64,000 nt of DNA from Eucommia ulmoides (Eukaryota > Streptophyta > Magnoliopsida > Garryales > Eucommiaceae). Under the pieces are notes generated by a model. That model did no database searches. It was given only the letters and a program-made list of their open reading frames with translations, and was not told the origin of the DNA. The position numbers were made by a program, and so were the translations under genes. Shown here piece after piece: positions 23,130 to 33,959 of this stretch. Location of the stretch: assembly GCA_016647705.1 (NCBI GenBank), contig CM028325.1, positions 25,691,566 to 25,755,565 on the forward strand. The letters are read 5' to 3'. The number at the start of each line of letters is the position of its first letter. The first letter of the stretch is position 1.

Positions 23130-24869
23130 AGCCTGCGTTCTTTTTGTGGATATAATAACCAAGGTACCCTTTTTTTATTAGGGCCTCGATATCTTCTCGG
23201 ATTAGGAAGAATTCGTCCATTGAGTGACCCTAGTCATGGTGGAACTCACAGTATTTAGAACGGATTTCCCCATGGGTTTTCTTTTCAGGGGAGGAGTTGG
23301 CGGGAAGAATCATCTTCTAGCATTTTCTGCAAAAATTGTTGCTATGGATGTGGTTAGGGGTGTCATTCCTGGAATAATCCCTGGGGGTGGATGATGTCTC
23401 CAATCCCCAGGAAAAGGTCCTAACTGCCCCTAAGCTTGTAACCTTCGCGATCCCAACGCTTTGCTTGACCATTTCTCCGCTCGTCCCTTTCTCTTCTGAG
23501 TTCTTTCTCGTTCTCACTTCACGGCATCTCTATGGTCGGCTTCATAAAAGCTAGTACCATGAGCCAAGGAAACAACTAGGTTCAGCAAGGGCCAGGAGCA
23601 CAGGTCATAAGATAGTTTTCGATGCCTCAGCCCATCAATGAATGTGTTTAGAGCCACAACATCTAAAATGCCACCACAGCTAAGAATTTTCCTGTGGAAT
23701 CCGATAACGAAATCACCTAAGGTTTCTGTTATTTCCTGCTAGAGGGCGAGAAAATAGGTCGCCATTTTGGGCCTTTTTCGGGAACAGTCGATCCAGGCCA
23801 AGAAAAGATGTTCCAATTTAGTGAATGATGAGACCGAGGCTAGATCTAATTCTTGAAACCAAGTATTGGCCATTTCGGTGAGAATAAGAGGAAAAGACTT
23901 ATACCTTACTGCCATAGAGGTTATATGCATATCCATGAATACAACAACAACGAAGAGGTGATCAATGGGGTCAGTAGTTCCATCATAGGGGGTTATTTGA
24001 AGACTAGGAAACCTGTACGGGACCACCTTAATCACTATATCATCAACAAAAGTAGACCTTATACCTGAAGGGAGTCCAACAGCCCCCCCAAGGCCCTGTA
24101 TCTACATAAGCGTTGCCTCTATCTCGGCGATGCATCTTTCTAACGCAACTTCTCCCCTGGGCAGTACTGCAACATGGTTGGAAGTCGCTCTTAACACCTA
24201 CCTTTTAGCAGGAGGAGAGTGGGAGTCAACCTCTCAATCATGGTGAACTCTGCGATCGACATGGGTGATGTTGCTAAAAGTTCTTCCCAGCTGGTGATCA
24301 CAACAATCCTCTGTTCGACGAGCCTGTGAGTGCAAAGATGCAGAATCAAAAGAGGCTAGTGGGGCCAGATTTCATTCCCTTACTAGTCAATCACACGGAC
24401 GAGGTTGTTCTCTCGATACGTACCTTTCAGAGTGGATGAAATGGTTCGATCTTTGGTGATTATCCTCACCCCCTGCATGCCTGAGAACTGGTCCCCATTG
24501 ATCTGGAGCTGGTGGTAGGTGTAGTTCCTCTTCCCTAACATTCTAGAGAATTGGTCACTGCTGATCCAGGGCCGGTGATAGGCGAGAGAGAATGGTTTCG
24601 AGATAATATTGAAAGTGGAATAACTGACGTTCGAAGTTATCAATCCGCACCGTGTTTGCAACTTCGATAGCTGGTCCAACATGGGCTTCTACAGGCAGAG
24701 CCGACGGGCCTGCCTGGTTGATTGGGAGTGCATTCCTTTTTTCTTCCGGAATGGGAACAACAGTCCCTGCATCCAGCCTGGGGACTTTTAACATTTTCCT
24801 AGTTGGGTTGCTATCCACCGTGTTATTCGGGTCTTTTGGTCGTAAAGACTGACCAGACCTTGTAATCAT
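23130..24869 (-). pseudogene. Element A gag, broken
   Basis: It starts at MITRSGQSLRPKD (24869), about 55 bases past the primer site. The core at 23739-24035 includes YDGTTDPIDHL and WFQELDLASVSSF, the usual retrotransposon gag signature. The C-terminus near 23170-23260 has YCEFHHD, a stop, then GHSMDEF and a GYLG tail, a C-x-F-H-x-D-x-G-H knuckle-like motif of Tat gag. Several stops and shifts, especially at 24040-24550 and 23520-23740, break it into at least four pieces. Confidence 0.85.
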
Positions 24870-24922
24870 CTAACACCTAGCCGAGATGGGAGCATATGGT
24901 TGAAGGAAGGATTTTAGTAAAA

Positions 24923-24944
24923 CTTCTCACAGACGGCGCCAAAC
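24923..24944 (-). other. Element A primer-binding site
   Basis: On the minus strand GTTTGGCGCCGTCTGTGAGA follows the 5' LTR end ATCAACA. Element B has TTTGGCACCGTCTATAGG in the same place. The donor tRNA is not assigned; only the first nine bases (TGGCGCCGT) agree with tRNA-Asp. Confidence 0.75.
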
Positions 24945-26005
24945 TGTTGATGTCGAATTTTGGATAACCTCAATAGTATGGTTCGGTCAGCATTGGTGGG
25001 GACGGAGAGGTCTGCAATGAAGATCTTCAATCCGTGGAACTTTTTATCAGTGGAGAGGTCCTTGGACAAGAAGGGACGGGCTTGCATTGGAAATGTCCCA
25101 AAAGCTTTCTACTCCAGGAAGAAGATAATTAGAACACCTTGTGACTCGTGGAAAAGTGAATCGGAGCTTGAAATGAAGCAAATCCAAGATGGAGAGCACT
25201 TGGAAACTTGCATAAAGGACTTTCCGGGATGGTCCTGGCGTATCCTTTCCGGTGTGAATCAGCGTACGGGGGAAAAATTTATATAGAAGCTACTGAGAAG
25301 AGGGAGCAAAATTCATCTACCTTTGGGCAATAGTATGCCCTCCTATATATAGGCATGGAGTGGATTAGATTAAGGGCTTAAGCATTGATTAGTGTCTCCT
25401 CAATATCATATTAATGTTTCATCTTGACATATAGCCAATAAGAGGGTACCAATGAGCCTCCTACTTTGGCCATATTTGGGGATATTTGTAGATATTTGGG
25501 GATATTTGGAGATATTTATAGATATTTGTAGATATTTATGGACATTTGGGGATATTTATGTGTAGTTGGGGAAATGAGTCAGCCCATAGACCGAGGAAGA
25601 CACATTCTTGTTGTGCCCGAGATGGGGAATTCAATTCCTGCACTTCTTGGATAGATGGAGACGGGAAACTGGGGTTATGTTGAGCTTTCTACCCTACCCT
25701 TCTCGGATAGCCGGAGACGAGAAGGAGGGATTTGCTTTAGGAGTTTCGTGGAGTTGATTTTCGAGATGAGCAATGCAGCTGTAGAGGCTGTCGAGATGGG
25801 AAAGAATTCCTCATCCTGATGCGACTTGCCTGCTCTTCCTGGAGAGTGTTGAGGCCTTTTTGATGGTTGGCATGGATGAAGAAGTTCCTTTGCTTGGTGC
25901 AATCTTCACACTTAATCCTCGGTATGACTTGATCTTTGTGGGGAGTTGTGAGTATGTGGCGGTCTTCAATTGGTTGTGTTGGGGTGACTATGTTTACACT
26001 CATCA
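24945..26005 (-). repeat. Element A 5' LTR
   Basis: A 1,061-bp uninterrupted partner of the split 3' LTR. In element orientation it starts TGATGAGTGTAAA at 26005. It has a TATA-like box CCTATATATAGG-type at about 25342-25353, an upstream GATATTT array (25475-25562), and the empty site TAGCC (about 25433-25437) that solo LTR S1 used in the sister copy. Confidence 0.9.
25475..25562. repeat. GATATTT-rich array in the element A 5' LTR
   Basis: Seven or more GATATTT units lie 10-13 bp apart, about 120 bp upstream of the LTR TATA-like box. Copy number and spacing differ from the sister LTR at 15040-15140, as expected for a slippage-prone repeat. Confidence 0.75.
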
Positions 26006-26178
26006 ATTATCATTATCTATTACTATTTTTTTTTTATTATTATTATTTAGTAATTTTTTTGTTATTGTTTATTTACTATTATTGTATTATTATTATTATG
26101 TTTTTATTTATTTATTATTTTTTTCTATTTTTATTTATTTATTATTATTATCATTATTTATTACTATTTATTATTTTT
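26006..26178. repeat. ATT/TTTA-rich simple repeat, right flank of element A
   Basis: Imperfect TTA, TTTA and TAT runs, matching the tract at 12290-12416 across element A. Frames crossing it (25860-26201) are low-complexity artefacts. Confidence 0.85.
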
Positions 26179-27000
26179 TGAATGGAATTATTTATGTTTA
26201 AAAATCAAAGATGCTTTTTTCGGATTTTATTTAACTATGAATATTGATTTAGACTCCAACTAGGCTTGACCCTCTAATGGTCCCTAGTGAAGTCGCCAGT
26301 TGGCGCAACCCGAATTTTGACTAGTAGAGAAAGTAGAGATCGGGAAGAAGAGAAAACAAGTTTGTATCCCCCATTTTAACTCCTCTAAATTCGTTAATTT
26401 TGAAAATGGTTTTTCAAGGGCTTTTCTAAGTGTTAGTTTTCAAAAACCTCTTGGGTCGGGATTTTATATTTGAAAATGAGTTGCCACCTAACATGGGTTA
26501 AATGGTGTGTTAGGTCACTGGGAGTTTTATAAACACATTTATGTTGAAATAGCTCGTGTTTGTACACTTGTAAATGTCTTGTACCAGAGAGTTTCTTCAA
26601 GTTCGGGGCTCGGTTATGCTCGCGGAAGATTTCACGCACCCCAAGACACTTGTCTATAAACGTTACCTTAGTCTAAATGAATATTCACTGTTAAACAACA
26701 TTCAAGTAATTTTCTTTGACAAAATAATTCCCCTTTGTCAAATTTTCCCCTTTTTATGCATTTTTATATGTAATATAAAGGTAGTACAGGTTTAACTATC
26801 TATTATTCAACTACAAATAAAGCAAGTCGAAAAATAAAAATATTTTTGTATTTTTTGATGTAATGAAAGCAGTAAATACTACACAAATCTAAGTAGTAAC
26901 ATCCCAATAGTAGTGTATAAGATATAGAAATATAATCGACCAAACCTTATAAAGGTTTCCTACATATCCCTATTTTCACATGGAATCAAGTGATGAATTG
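26179..27000. other. Unassigned LTR-like remnant
   Basis: No gene. Short pieces such as GTCGCCAGTTGGCGCAACCC (26291-26310) and GAGTTGCCACCTAACATGGG (near 26478), plus AAAGGTTTCCTACATATCCC (near 26953), recall untranslated or LTR parts of large plant Ty3/gypsy elements. The last resembles a motif at 45-60. Family and borders are unresolved. Confidence 0.3.
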
Positions 27001-27235
27001 AAACCCTAAACCCTAAATCGAATTCGACGAAATTGATTTTTGGATTTAATTTGAACCCTAAATCAAAATCAAAATCGATTTCATTCCCTAAATCAAAATT
27101 CGATTTCCCTAAACCCTAAATCAAAATTGTTGAAATCAAAATCGATTTCATTCCCTAAATCAAAATCGATTTCATTTCACGAAATCAACGAAATCAATTT
27201 CTAGATCTAATGAAATCGATAAAATTAAAGAAATT
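27001..27235. repeat. Scrambled AATC/CCCTAAA-rich repeat
   Basis: Overlapping copies of AAATCAAAATCGATTTCATT and CCCTAAATC are mixed with two short CCCTAAACCCTAAA runs (near 27003 and 27107), which match the plant telomere unit but only two units long. Probably a local slippage product. Confidence 0.6.
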
Positions 27236-28060
27236 CATTCAGGGTTTGATGAAATCAACGAAATCGATTTCATTTGAACCCTATGAGGAAGACAAAATCG
27301 ATTATCGAATAAATTACAATGGCGATGGCGACAAACAATGGCAAGGATGAGAAACACGACGGTGAAGAGGAGGAGGATGAACAAGGAGGAGGAGGACGAC
27401 GATGAAGAACAAAGAAACACCACAAAGAACAGCGATGAAACATAGAAGAAGAAAAGTAAAGAAAAAAAATGATAAGTAAAATAGAGGTTTACAAAAGTTG
27501 ATGGCGAGATCTCACTAGCAATTTTGAAAATCCCAAGTGTGTCTTTTTTTGGGGATGGGAATAGGTGGGATGAAAATAAACAAAACAAAAATTGTTTATC
27601 AACTTCTTAAGAAAAAGATAAATGGATTCTAGATTTTGGGATGGAATGAGAACAAAAATAGATTTTATCAAATGCATTCCCATACATCAATCCCAAAATC
27701 AGGGGAGGGGACGGGATGGGATGGGATCACTAACCAAACAGGGCCTAAGAGTTTGGTTTGAAGCGTTTCATGAAAGAATCGTAGAGACTATGCACAACTC
27801 ATGGTGTGATAAATGTTTTGTTGGGACCCTCACATGTTCTCGGATGATTTTGTTCCTCACATGTTCTTAACATATTCTCGGATGTTCTTGACACGATTTT
27901 GTACGATTTGGACATGGTTTGACGATTGTAACATAAATTTAACATTTGTTTAGTTGATTACTGGTTATATACATTATGTATATGTAATTTATGTATGAAT
28001 ACTCTATGAGTGCGCTATATACAAGTAAAATACATAAACTTATGACAAGATTGAAAGATC
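27236..28060. other. Low-complexity intergenic DNA, no gene seen
   Basis: Purine-rich GAGGAGGA and GATGGGATGGG runs produce serine/phenylalanine-rich chance frames (27235-27588, minus). CTAACCAAACAGGGCC near 27730 resembles terminal sequence of some plant DNA transposons, but I see no matching inverted end. Confidence 0.4.
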
Positions 28061-28068
28061 TTCAAGAA

Positions 28069-28346
28069 ACATACCTAGTTTAGGGGAGTGGTCTGTCCCG
28101 AAACAAATACATTTTTCTCCTTCTTGATCTTCTCGATTTGTACTCGATTGGTTGCCTTCAACTTCTGCAGTTCTTGCTCCAAGAACCTCAAGAACTTGCT
28201 CAGGGGAAGAATTTCAGTAGAATATTAAGGTGTTATTGAAGAGAAAATGTTGGAAACCCTAGAACCCGAGAGCTTTGTTTAGGTTTAGAGAGAGAAAGTC
28301 TAGGTTTCAACTATTTAAACTGTGAAAATCAGCCCCTATATTTATA
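28069..28346 (-). other. TATA-like box with possible first exon (orphan LTR or gene 5' end)
   Basis: On the minus strand TATAAATA (28339-28346) is followed by a leader, then an ATG-less open stretch reading FLEQELQKLKATNRVQIEKI, coiled-coil-like. A donor-like AG/GTATGT follows (intron would start at 28074). No downstream exon could be joined. It may be part of a decayed LTR. Low confidence. Confidence 0.3.
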
Positions 28347-28479
28347 GGCCATAGGACTTGCACACTGGTCCATGCACATGCCTTACTAGGCTCTTTCTTA
28401 GGGCCTGTTAGGATTAGGGGTCATGTTCTTTTGTCCTGATCTTGAATTATTCTGAACGAATTTTGAAGATTGTATTGGA

Positions 28480-28518
28480 TTTTCAAAGATTTGGTAATGA
28501 TTACCAAATCTTTGAAAA
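28480..28518. repeat. Perfect 39-bp inverted repeat
   Basis: Arms of 19 bp separated by one base, centred on G28499. The left arm contains TTTCAAAGATTTGGTAAT and the right arm its exact complement. It is able to form a hairpin or cruciform. No TIR-bounded element around it was identified. Confidence 0.9.
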
Positions 28519-28715
28519 ATTCTAGAAATTATTGGAAATTATTAGTAATTATTGGAAATCATTGCACAATTTTCAATGTGATTGGTCGAACAGGGGTGTA
28601 TTAAAGGCATGAAGTGACACTTCCAGTTCGGTTTGATGGATAAGTATCATTTAGTTTCACTATTTTGGTTTGATTGCCATTAATGTTTCCAAGTTCAATG
28701 CACCTGGTCTTGATA

Positions 28716-29054
28716 ACTCATTGCATTTAATGTTTGATGATGGCCCTTGATGTGATGGGCTTGGAATTGGTTGGATTTGAATCGAATTGGATTAGTTTGC
28801 CTTGTAACCGATAGTTACATTTCAAGGGTTTTGGTTAACCCTAAGATATTTTGAACTACATTATTTGAATCTACCCAACCCATGTCATACCAAGCATTAA
28901 ATTCTTGATGGGATGGGTATTTAATTCTCTTTAAATGCCTTGCTTAGGTGGTGAACTGGATTGGTTTATTTCGATAACGGGTAGTCAAATTTGAAGAATT
29001 TTGATTAACCCTAACATATTTTGATCAAAATATATTTATTCCTTGAATGTGGCC
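28716..29054. repeat. Diverged ~180-bp tandem repeat split by element B
   Basis: Units starting near 28716 and 28890 share TTGATGTGATGGG-like, GGATTGGTT, GATAGTTA/GGGTAGTC and TTAACCCTAA.ATATTTTGA blocks. A further unit begins at 54216, beyond element B. Element B thus sits inside this array. Confidence 0.6.
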
Positions 29055-29769
29055 TAATGTGGGTAAAAATAAACCAACCCCAAATCATTCCACCTAAGCG
29101 TGTCATGTAGACGAGCTTATGATGTGTCATCAACGGCCTGAAAAAAAGAATTCTTATTCAGCTCAGAATCTTTAGGGCGGTCGTTTTTCAAAACTTGGGC
29201 TCTCTGCAATCAAAGAGGGACCAACCAATGAATCCCTAGTTAGTATACCTACCTCAACATCCGTGCTCTTGTTTGGGCCGGTTCATCCGCTATTTGGGCA
29301 GCACGACCCATGGACTTCTCTATCATGTTAAAAAGCCAAAGACTATAGCTCTAATCCCTTCACACGCCTTTTTTTTCCACCATGCACATGTTAAGGTCAA
29401 TAACTAAGTTTAAGGTCCCTTTTCTCCAAAACGCTAATAATATTTTTCCCTATAAAAGAAAAGGTGAATAGTGTTACGAAGGTAATCACTTTAAGAATAT
29501 TGAAAGCATTCCTAAATTTCTCCTCCCGAGCTCTTGCTCTTATGCCAGAGGGGATTCGCTGGGTACAACCTCGATGGGTCCTTGTGCAGGTACACATCTG
29601 GAGCTTAGGCCCGACAACGCTTAGGTCAGCTCAGTCAGTTTGTAAGCTCTAGGACGAAAGACATACAAGATCTTTCTCCATGAATGACCACCTCCATATC
29701 ATGGATAACTTTCCATGTGAATTTTGGTTAGATCATATTGTGGGTGCAAACCATTTTTCAATATCAACT
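29055..29769 (+). repeat. Element B 5' LTR
   Basis: Begins TAATGTGGG (TG changed to TA) and ends at ATATCAACT before the primer site. Partner of 50437-54193. It keeps the uninterrupted site (near 29330) corresponding to where S5 entered the 3' LTR. Confidence 0.88.
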
Positions 29770-29770
29770 G

Positions 29771-29788
29771 TTTGGCACCGTCTATAGG
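29771..29788 (+). other. Element B primer-binding site
   Basis: TTTGGCACCGTCTATAGG one base after the 5' LTR, matching the element A site except for a few substitutions. Confidence 0.75.
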
Positions 29789-29863
29789 AAAGTGTAAAAA
29801 GCCTTCCCCTTGTCATCAACTCCCTATTTGGATAAATCTTGATGATCACAAGGTCTAGCCAGA

Positions 29864-31500
29864 TCATGCAGTGAAGAGATCAGAACACCGCGGTAGTAGC
29901 AACCCAAACCAATAAATATCAAGGATCCCTAGGCCAGATGCTAGGATTTTAGCCCCCATTCTGGTTAAAGAAGAAAACTTACCTCCTGTGAGCCAAATGC
30001 ACCTATCAACTCCGCCCTTAGGCGTCGTGGTAGGCCAGATGTCTGAGGTCGTTGAAGCATCAAGAATCGATAACTTAGAATGCCGCCTTGGCAAATTCGA
30101 AAGCTATTTCCAGGTTTTTTTTCTCGTCTACCGCCGACCCCAGTACAGGAGGGATCAGTTCTCCAGATCACAAGGAGAGGAGAGCAACCCCATGAGTCGA
30201 GAGATCACGTGATCTACTCCCATGGGTATATGTCCTAGGCCCGACCTCAGCCTTGTAAGTGAGAAGTAAGGGAGTCGTATTTGGCCCTCCTACTATCTCA
30301 AGATCATTGTCTCAACCCTCAAAAGACCACCCAGCTGAGGACAAAAAAAAATTCGTACCAGGTAGAAGGCCCAACCACTTTACCCAGTTTGAGTACCAGG
30401 ATATCGTGTTCGCGAGGTTGATTCTCATTCCCCACCAGCCCAGAGGTAGGGGGTCCGAGCAGCTCTTAGCCAGCTTGTGGCACCACCTAGAGGTAAAGCT
30501 GTTGTGGAACGCCACCTTGCCAAGGTGGAAGTCGCTCTCCACCAACTATAGGGCTCAAGGGGGACAACTCGGCTACCTGGTGAGGTGAGGTCATATTTCA
30601 CAAGTGCTATCATGGATGAGATGGTTCCTTACAGATTTCAACACCCAGTATGATGGGATTACTAACCTAGTGGACTACCACTCAATCTTTATATCTTATA
30701 TGGATATGCACACAGTTTCGGTGGTAGTGCAATATATATCTTTCCCCCTTACCCTTACCAGAACAGTCCGATCATGGTTCCAAGATCTAACTCTAGCCTC
30801 GATCTCTACTTTCTCCCAGTTCGAGTAGCTCTTCTTAGCTTGGTTCAGCTACTCCCGATGAAGGCCAAAGACCATGACTCATACCCTGGGGCTCCAATAG
30901 AAGGTCGGTGAGAGTCTAGGAGATTACATGGATTGATTTTACAGGGATATAATCGCATGTGAAGACCTCTCAGATGCAGTGGCATTGAATGCATTCATTG
31001 ATGGGTTGAAGCATCGAAGGTTGTCCTATAATCTCTGCTCGCGCCCCATACCGAACTTGCGTGCTGCATTGGATCGGGGCACTAATTTCTATGAGGTTGA
31101 TATGAGAGACATCATGAAGAGAAACTGAGAAGAAATCTAGAAGAAGAAAGGTCGAGCTGAGGAAAGATCGAGCCTATCTCAGGGTTCGCAAAGGCTAAAA
31201 GGGGGGTTAAAACCTTTGCCTGGGGATCGAAGACCTCCTCCACCCCCAAGGCATTGACAACAAGGGTTTACCCCCTAATGACTTTAGTCACAACAATTTT
31301 TGCCTAAAACTCTAGGAAAATGATCTTTTCACCAACCCATCCTATTTGAGGAAAGCTTATGGGCAAGTTTGTCAACAAATATTGCGAGTTTCACTGAGAC
31401 AGGGGTCACTCTACCAAGGATTGCTTCCAACTCAAGGAGGAGATAGAAACACTCATAAGAAATGGCTACCTTGGAAGCTATGTTTGTAGGGAGAATAGAG
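29864..31500 (+). pseudogene. Element B gag, broken
   Basis: The N-terminal part (from 29988) has VVEASRIDNLECRL, paralleling IEVANTVRIDNFERQL of element A. The core includes DFNTQYDGITNLVDY and SWFQDLTLASISTFSQFE (30640-30828). Further on it reads ALNAFIDGLKHRRLSYNL (about 30985-31035). The C-terminal knuckle-like motif is KYCEFH, stop, [17 protein letters not shown], then GYLGSYV (31376-31490). At least five in-frame stops and several frame changes break it. It would have formed the virus-like particle shell. Confidence 0.85.
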
Positions 31501-31724
31501 AGCCCAAGTTTGAGAAAAATGATAGCCGAGAAGAACACAGAGGTTGACGAAAATGGGAAAACTGTAGTCGACCTTCACCCCGTGAGAATGAGATCGGTGG
31601 TAATGATGACGAGCGAGTGGACGATGAAATCAATGTCATCCACAGTGGGCTTAGCCTTGAGAGGGAGATATACTCTTCTCGATAGAGGTATGAACATAAA
31701 GTTAAGAAGAAGCTTGATCAAAAA

Positions 31725-32320
31725 GTGTATGAGGTCAGCACGGTTGATGCCGCCTCGCACAACGTTATCTCCTTTAGCGAGGAGGATCTCCGCGGGGTCC
31801 ACACGCCTTATGAAGATGCTCTAGTTATATCCTCTCTGATCAATCGCAATAAAATAGGGTGTATCTTGATCAACGAAGGTAGTTTAACTAACATCATTTT
31901 CAAGTGAGCCTTTGATAAGATGAAAGTACAATCAGGCTCCATTCAACCCATAAAATCTCTCCTTGTTGTTTTAGGGGAAGACGTCGTCAGCTCATTCGGA
32001 TGGATTTCCCTGCCCATCACGGTAGGGTCTAAGCCCAGATCGGTTATGGGATGTACTAAATTTCTCATCGTGGACAGGCCTTCTCCTAATAACGCCATTA
32101 TTGGTTACCCAATTATTTTTGCTCTAAAGGCCATCTGTTTCCTGTACCACCAAATAATGAAATTTCCTGCTAATCATGGGGTGGGAGAAGTATGGAAAGA
32201 TCAAGAGTTATCCAGAGAATGTGCCAGGAAGGCATTAGAAAAAAAGAAAAGAAATAGCAATTATAGACCGGGAATGAGCTCAGCGAAATTCAGCTCGGAT
32301 GTCCTGAGCTCATGGCCCTG
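31725..32320 (+). pseudogene. Element B protease with lost catalytic Asp
   Basis: An open stretch of 60 codons ends ILINEGSLTNIIFK (31725-31907), aligning with ILIDKGSSMDIIF of element A. The catalytic Asp is Asn (AAC, 31872-31874). The next frame (from 31920) has PSPNNAIIGYPIIFALKAI, the protease C-terminal motif. E3 is inserted right after. Proteolysis is not expected. Confidence 0.8.
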
Positions 32321-33676
32321 TGATAGGGGTAATTTGTCTATATATTCCTAAGTCGGTTTTGGTAGTTTTTGAGTATTTTTATTGTGTTTTATTATGTTTT
32401 AATACGTTTCTATGTGTTTTTGAATAAATCAGGTGTTTGGGGGGTGAAAATGAGCTAAAACAATTGAAAATCAAGCTAATCGAAGTAAGTCGGTGGAAGA
32501 ACGTTTGGAAAATGAGCAAAAAGGCATTATTTAGAAGCCTGCATCCACCGCCGCAGCGGTGAAAGTTCAGAGAGTTTGCCTAGTATTCCACCACCATAGT
32601 GATAAGCCACTGCCACAACGGTGACCCTACCGATATACCAATTACCGCAGCAGTGAACTCCACCGCAGCAGCGGTGAGCCCCTGCAGCTGTAAAGTAGAT
32701 TTTTAGATATTTTGTTCCCTTTATCTTCCTCCCTCCTCTCCATTTTGGCCATTAGAGCTTCCAGACACTTAGAATAGATTAGAGAAAGTTTTAGGGAGTG
32801 CTCAACCAAATTCGAAGGAGAAGAACACAAAGCGAAAAAGGAGAAACGATCTCAGAGTGGTTTTAGCGGATCTTCGGAATACGGCTAAGTTCCTTCGTTT
32901 CTTTCTTTAATTTCTTAACTTTGATAGTTGATTTGAGTATGTTTAGCTCGTTTATCATCGTAATACGGTTATGTCCATGAGATAAACTTGGATTATCTAG
33001 GCAATTAATATAGTTTATGAAAATGTCGTTTGTTTGAGTTGTGTTTCTTTGACGATTGCTCTTCACTAATTCGATTGTGTTTACCAGTTTGTCAAGTTTA
33101 TATGCTTGTTTAGATATATTGAAAAATCGGGGTTTGCTAATCAGGAGAGGTAACCCCGAATTCGGACTAGGGTAAACACAATACAACGATCTAATAACCT
33201 GGGAGAGAGTTAAAAAGTATGCAATCAATAACGTTGGGGTAAGACTCATGTGACTATGTGTTCTAAAAAATGCTAGAGGGGGACTTCGGCGTTAACGCGA
33301 AGTTACATATTCATTCACTTGTCACTCGGGAAAGAGAGTGAAGGAGTTTATGATACAGAGATTGTCGGATAAGTTGAATACCGTTATTGATAACTAAACG
33401 AAAACAAATACGTTTTTGTAAACAAAGTTAATCCCTAGATAATCTATTCCCCTAAACGTCTCAATATAGTATTATTGTATAATTAGATAGATTAGTATTT
33501 TAGTTTAGTATTAATTAATTATAAACCATTTTTATCACCTAAATAAAGTTAGGTTATGATAATTACAGTACTCGATAATAATATCAACCAATCCCTGTGG
33601 ATACGACAACCCTTACTCTTCTTACTCTACTAAAACTTGACCCATACACTTGCGGTGAAAGTAGCGACGTATCTAC
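32321..33676 (+). repeat. E3 5' LTR
   Basis: Begins TGATAGGGGTAATTTG; the end near GACGTATCTAC is set by alignment with E1 and lacks a clean CA. It has a palindrome array (32545-32695) and AGATATTTT at 32705-32713. A clear TATA-like box just after is not visible. Confidence 0.82.
32545..32695. repeat. Palindrome array in the E3 5' LTR
   Basis: Copies such as ACCGCCGCAGCGGT, ACCGCAGCAGTG and ACCGCAGCAGCGGT lie 25-45 bases apart. The E3 3' LTR lacks the entire array. Confidence 0.75.
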
Positions 33677-33691
33677 GCGCTACTAAGTTTT

Positions 33692-33712
33692 TAGCGCCGT
33701 TGCCAGGGATTG
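33692..33712 (+). other. E3 primer-binding site, tRNA-Asp type
   Basis: TAGCGCCGTTGCCAGGGATT plus one base, differing at three positions from the complement of the plant tRNA-Asp 3' end. Confidence 0.8.
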
Positions 33713-33959
33713 TGTTTTAAATTATTGTTTATATTCTGAGTAAATAACTTGATTTTAATTTAGGCATTTATTTTGTTTATAACGTTTCTTTGTAGTTTTA
33801 TTTTTTTTAGTTTTTCTCACAGGGTACTTGAAGATGTTAGATCAACATGTATTGATGCATTTTTTTCAACAAGATTTGGAGTCATTTTATTTTGCATGGG
33901 ATCATTACAAGGAGTTGTTACTCTGGTTCCCAAATCATGGTTTCCCAAGGGAGTGTTAA

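Larger units (their letters stand above)
12417..26005 (-). mobile_element. Element A: degenerate Tat-lineage Ty3/gypsy retrotransposon
   Basis: The minus-strand order is 5' LTR (24945-26005), primer site, gag, protease, RT, RNase H, a second archaeal-type RNase H, integrase, antisense ORF, polypurine tract and 3' LTR (12417-15584, interrupted). Subtracting two solo-LTR insertions leaves about 9.9 kb. LTRs read TGATGAGTG...ATCAACA. The second RNase H and the antisense ORF are established marks of the Tat group of non-chromovirus Ty3/gypsy elements. Every domain has stops or frameshifts and the integrase core is deleted, so A is dead. Element B is a relative with different LTRs. Confidence 0.9.

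Noticed and set aside
25860-26201. 113-codon hydrophobic plus-strand ORF, possible membrane protein
   Set aside because: It reads through the ATT/TTTA simple repeat and the element A LTR; composition is an artefact.
27001-27120. CCCTAAACCCTAAA runs as interstitial telomeric DNA
   Set aside because: Only two units each and embedded in a related CCCTAAATC/AAATCG repeat, so local slippage explains them.
27235-27588. 117-codon minus-strand ORF with transmembrane-like segments
   Set aside because: Serine and phenylalanine runs arise from GAGGAG and GAAGAA low complexity; no known domain.
27720-27750. CTAACCAAACAGGGCC as the terminal inverted repeat of a DNA transposon
   Set aside because: No complementary end or target duplication was found within several kilobases upstream.
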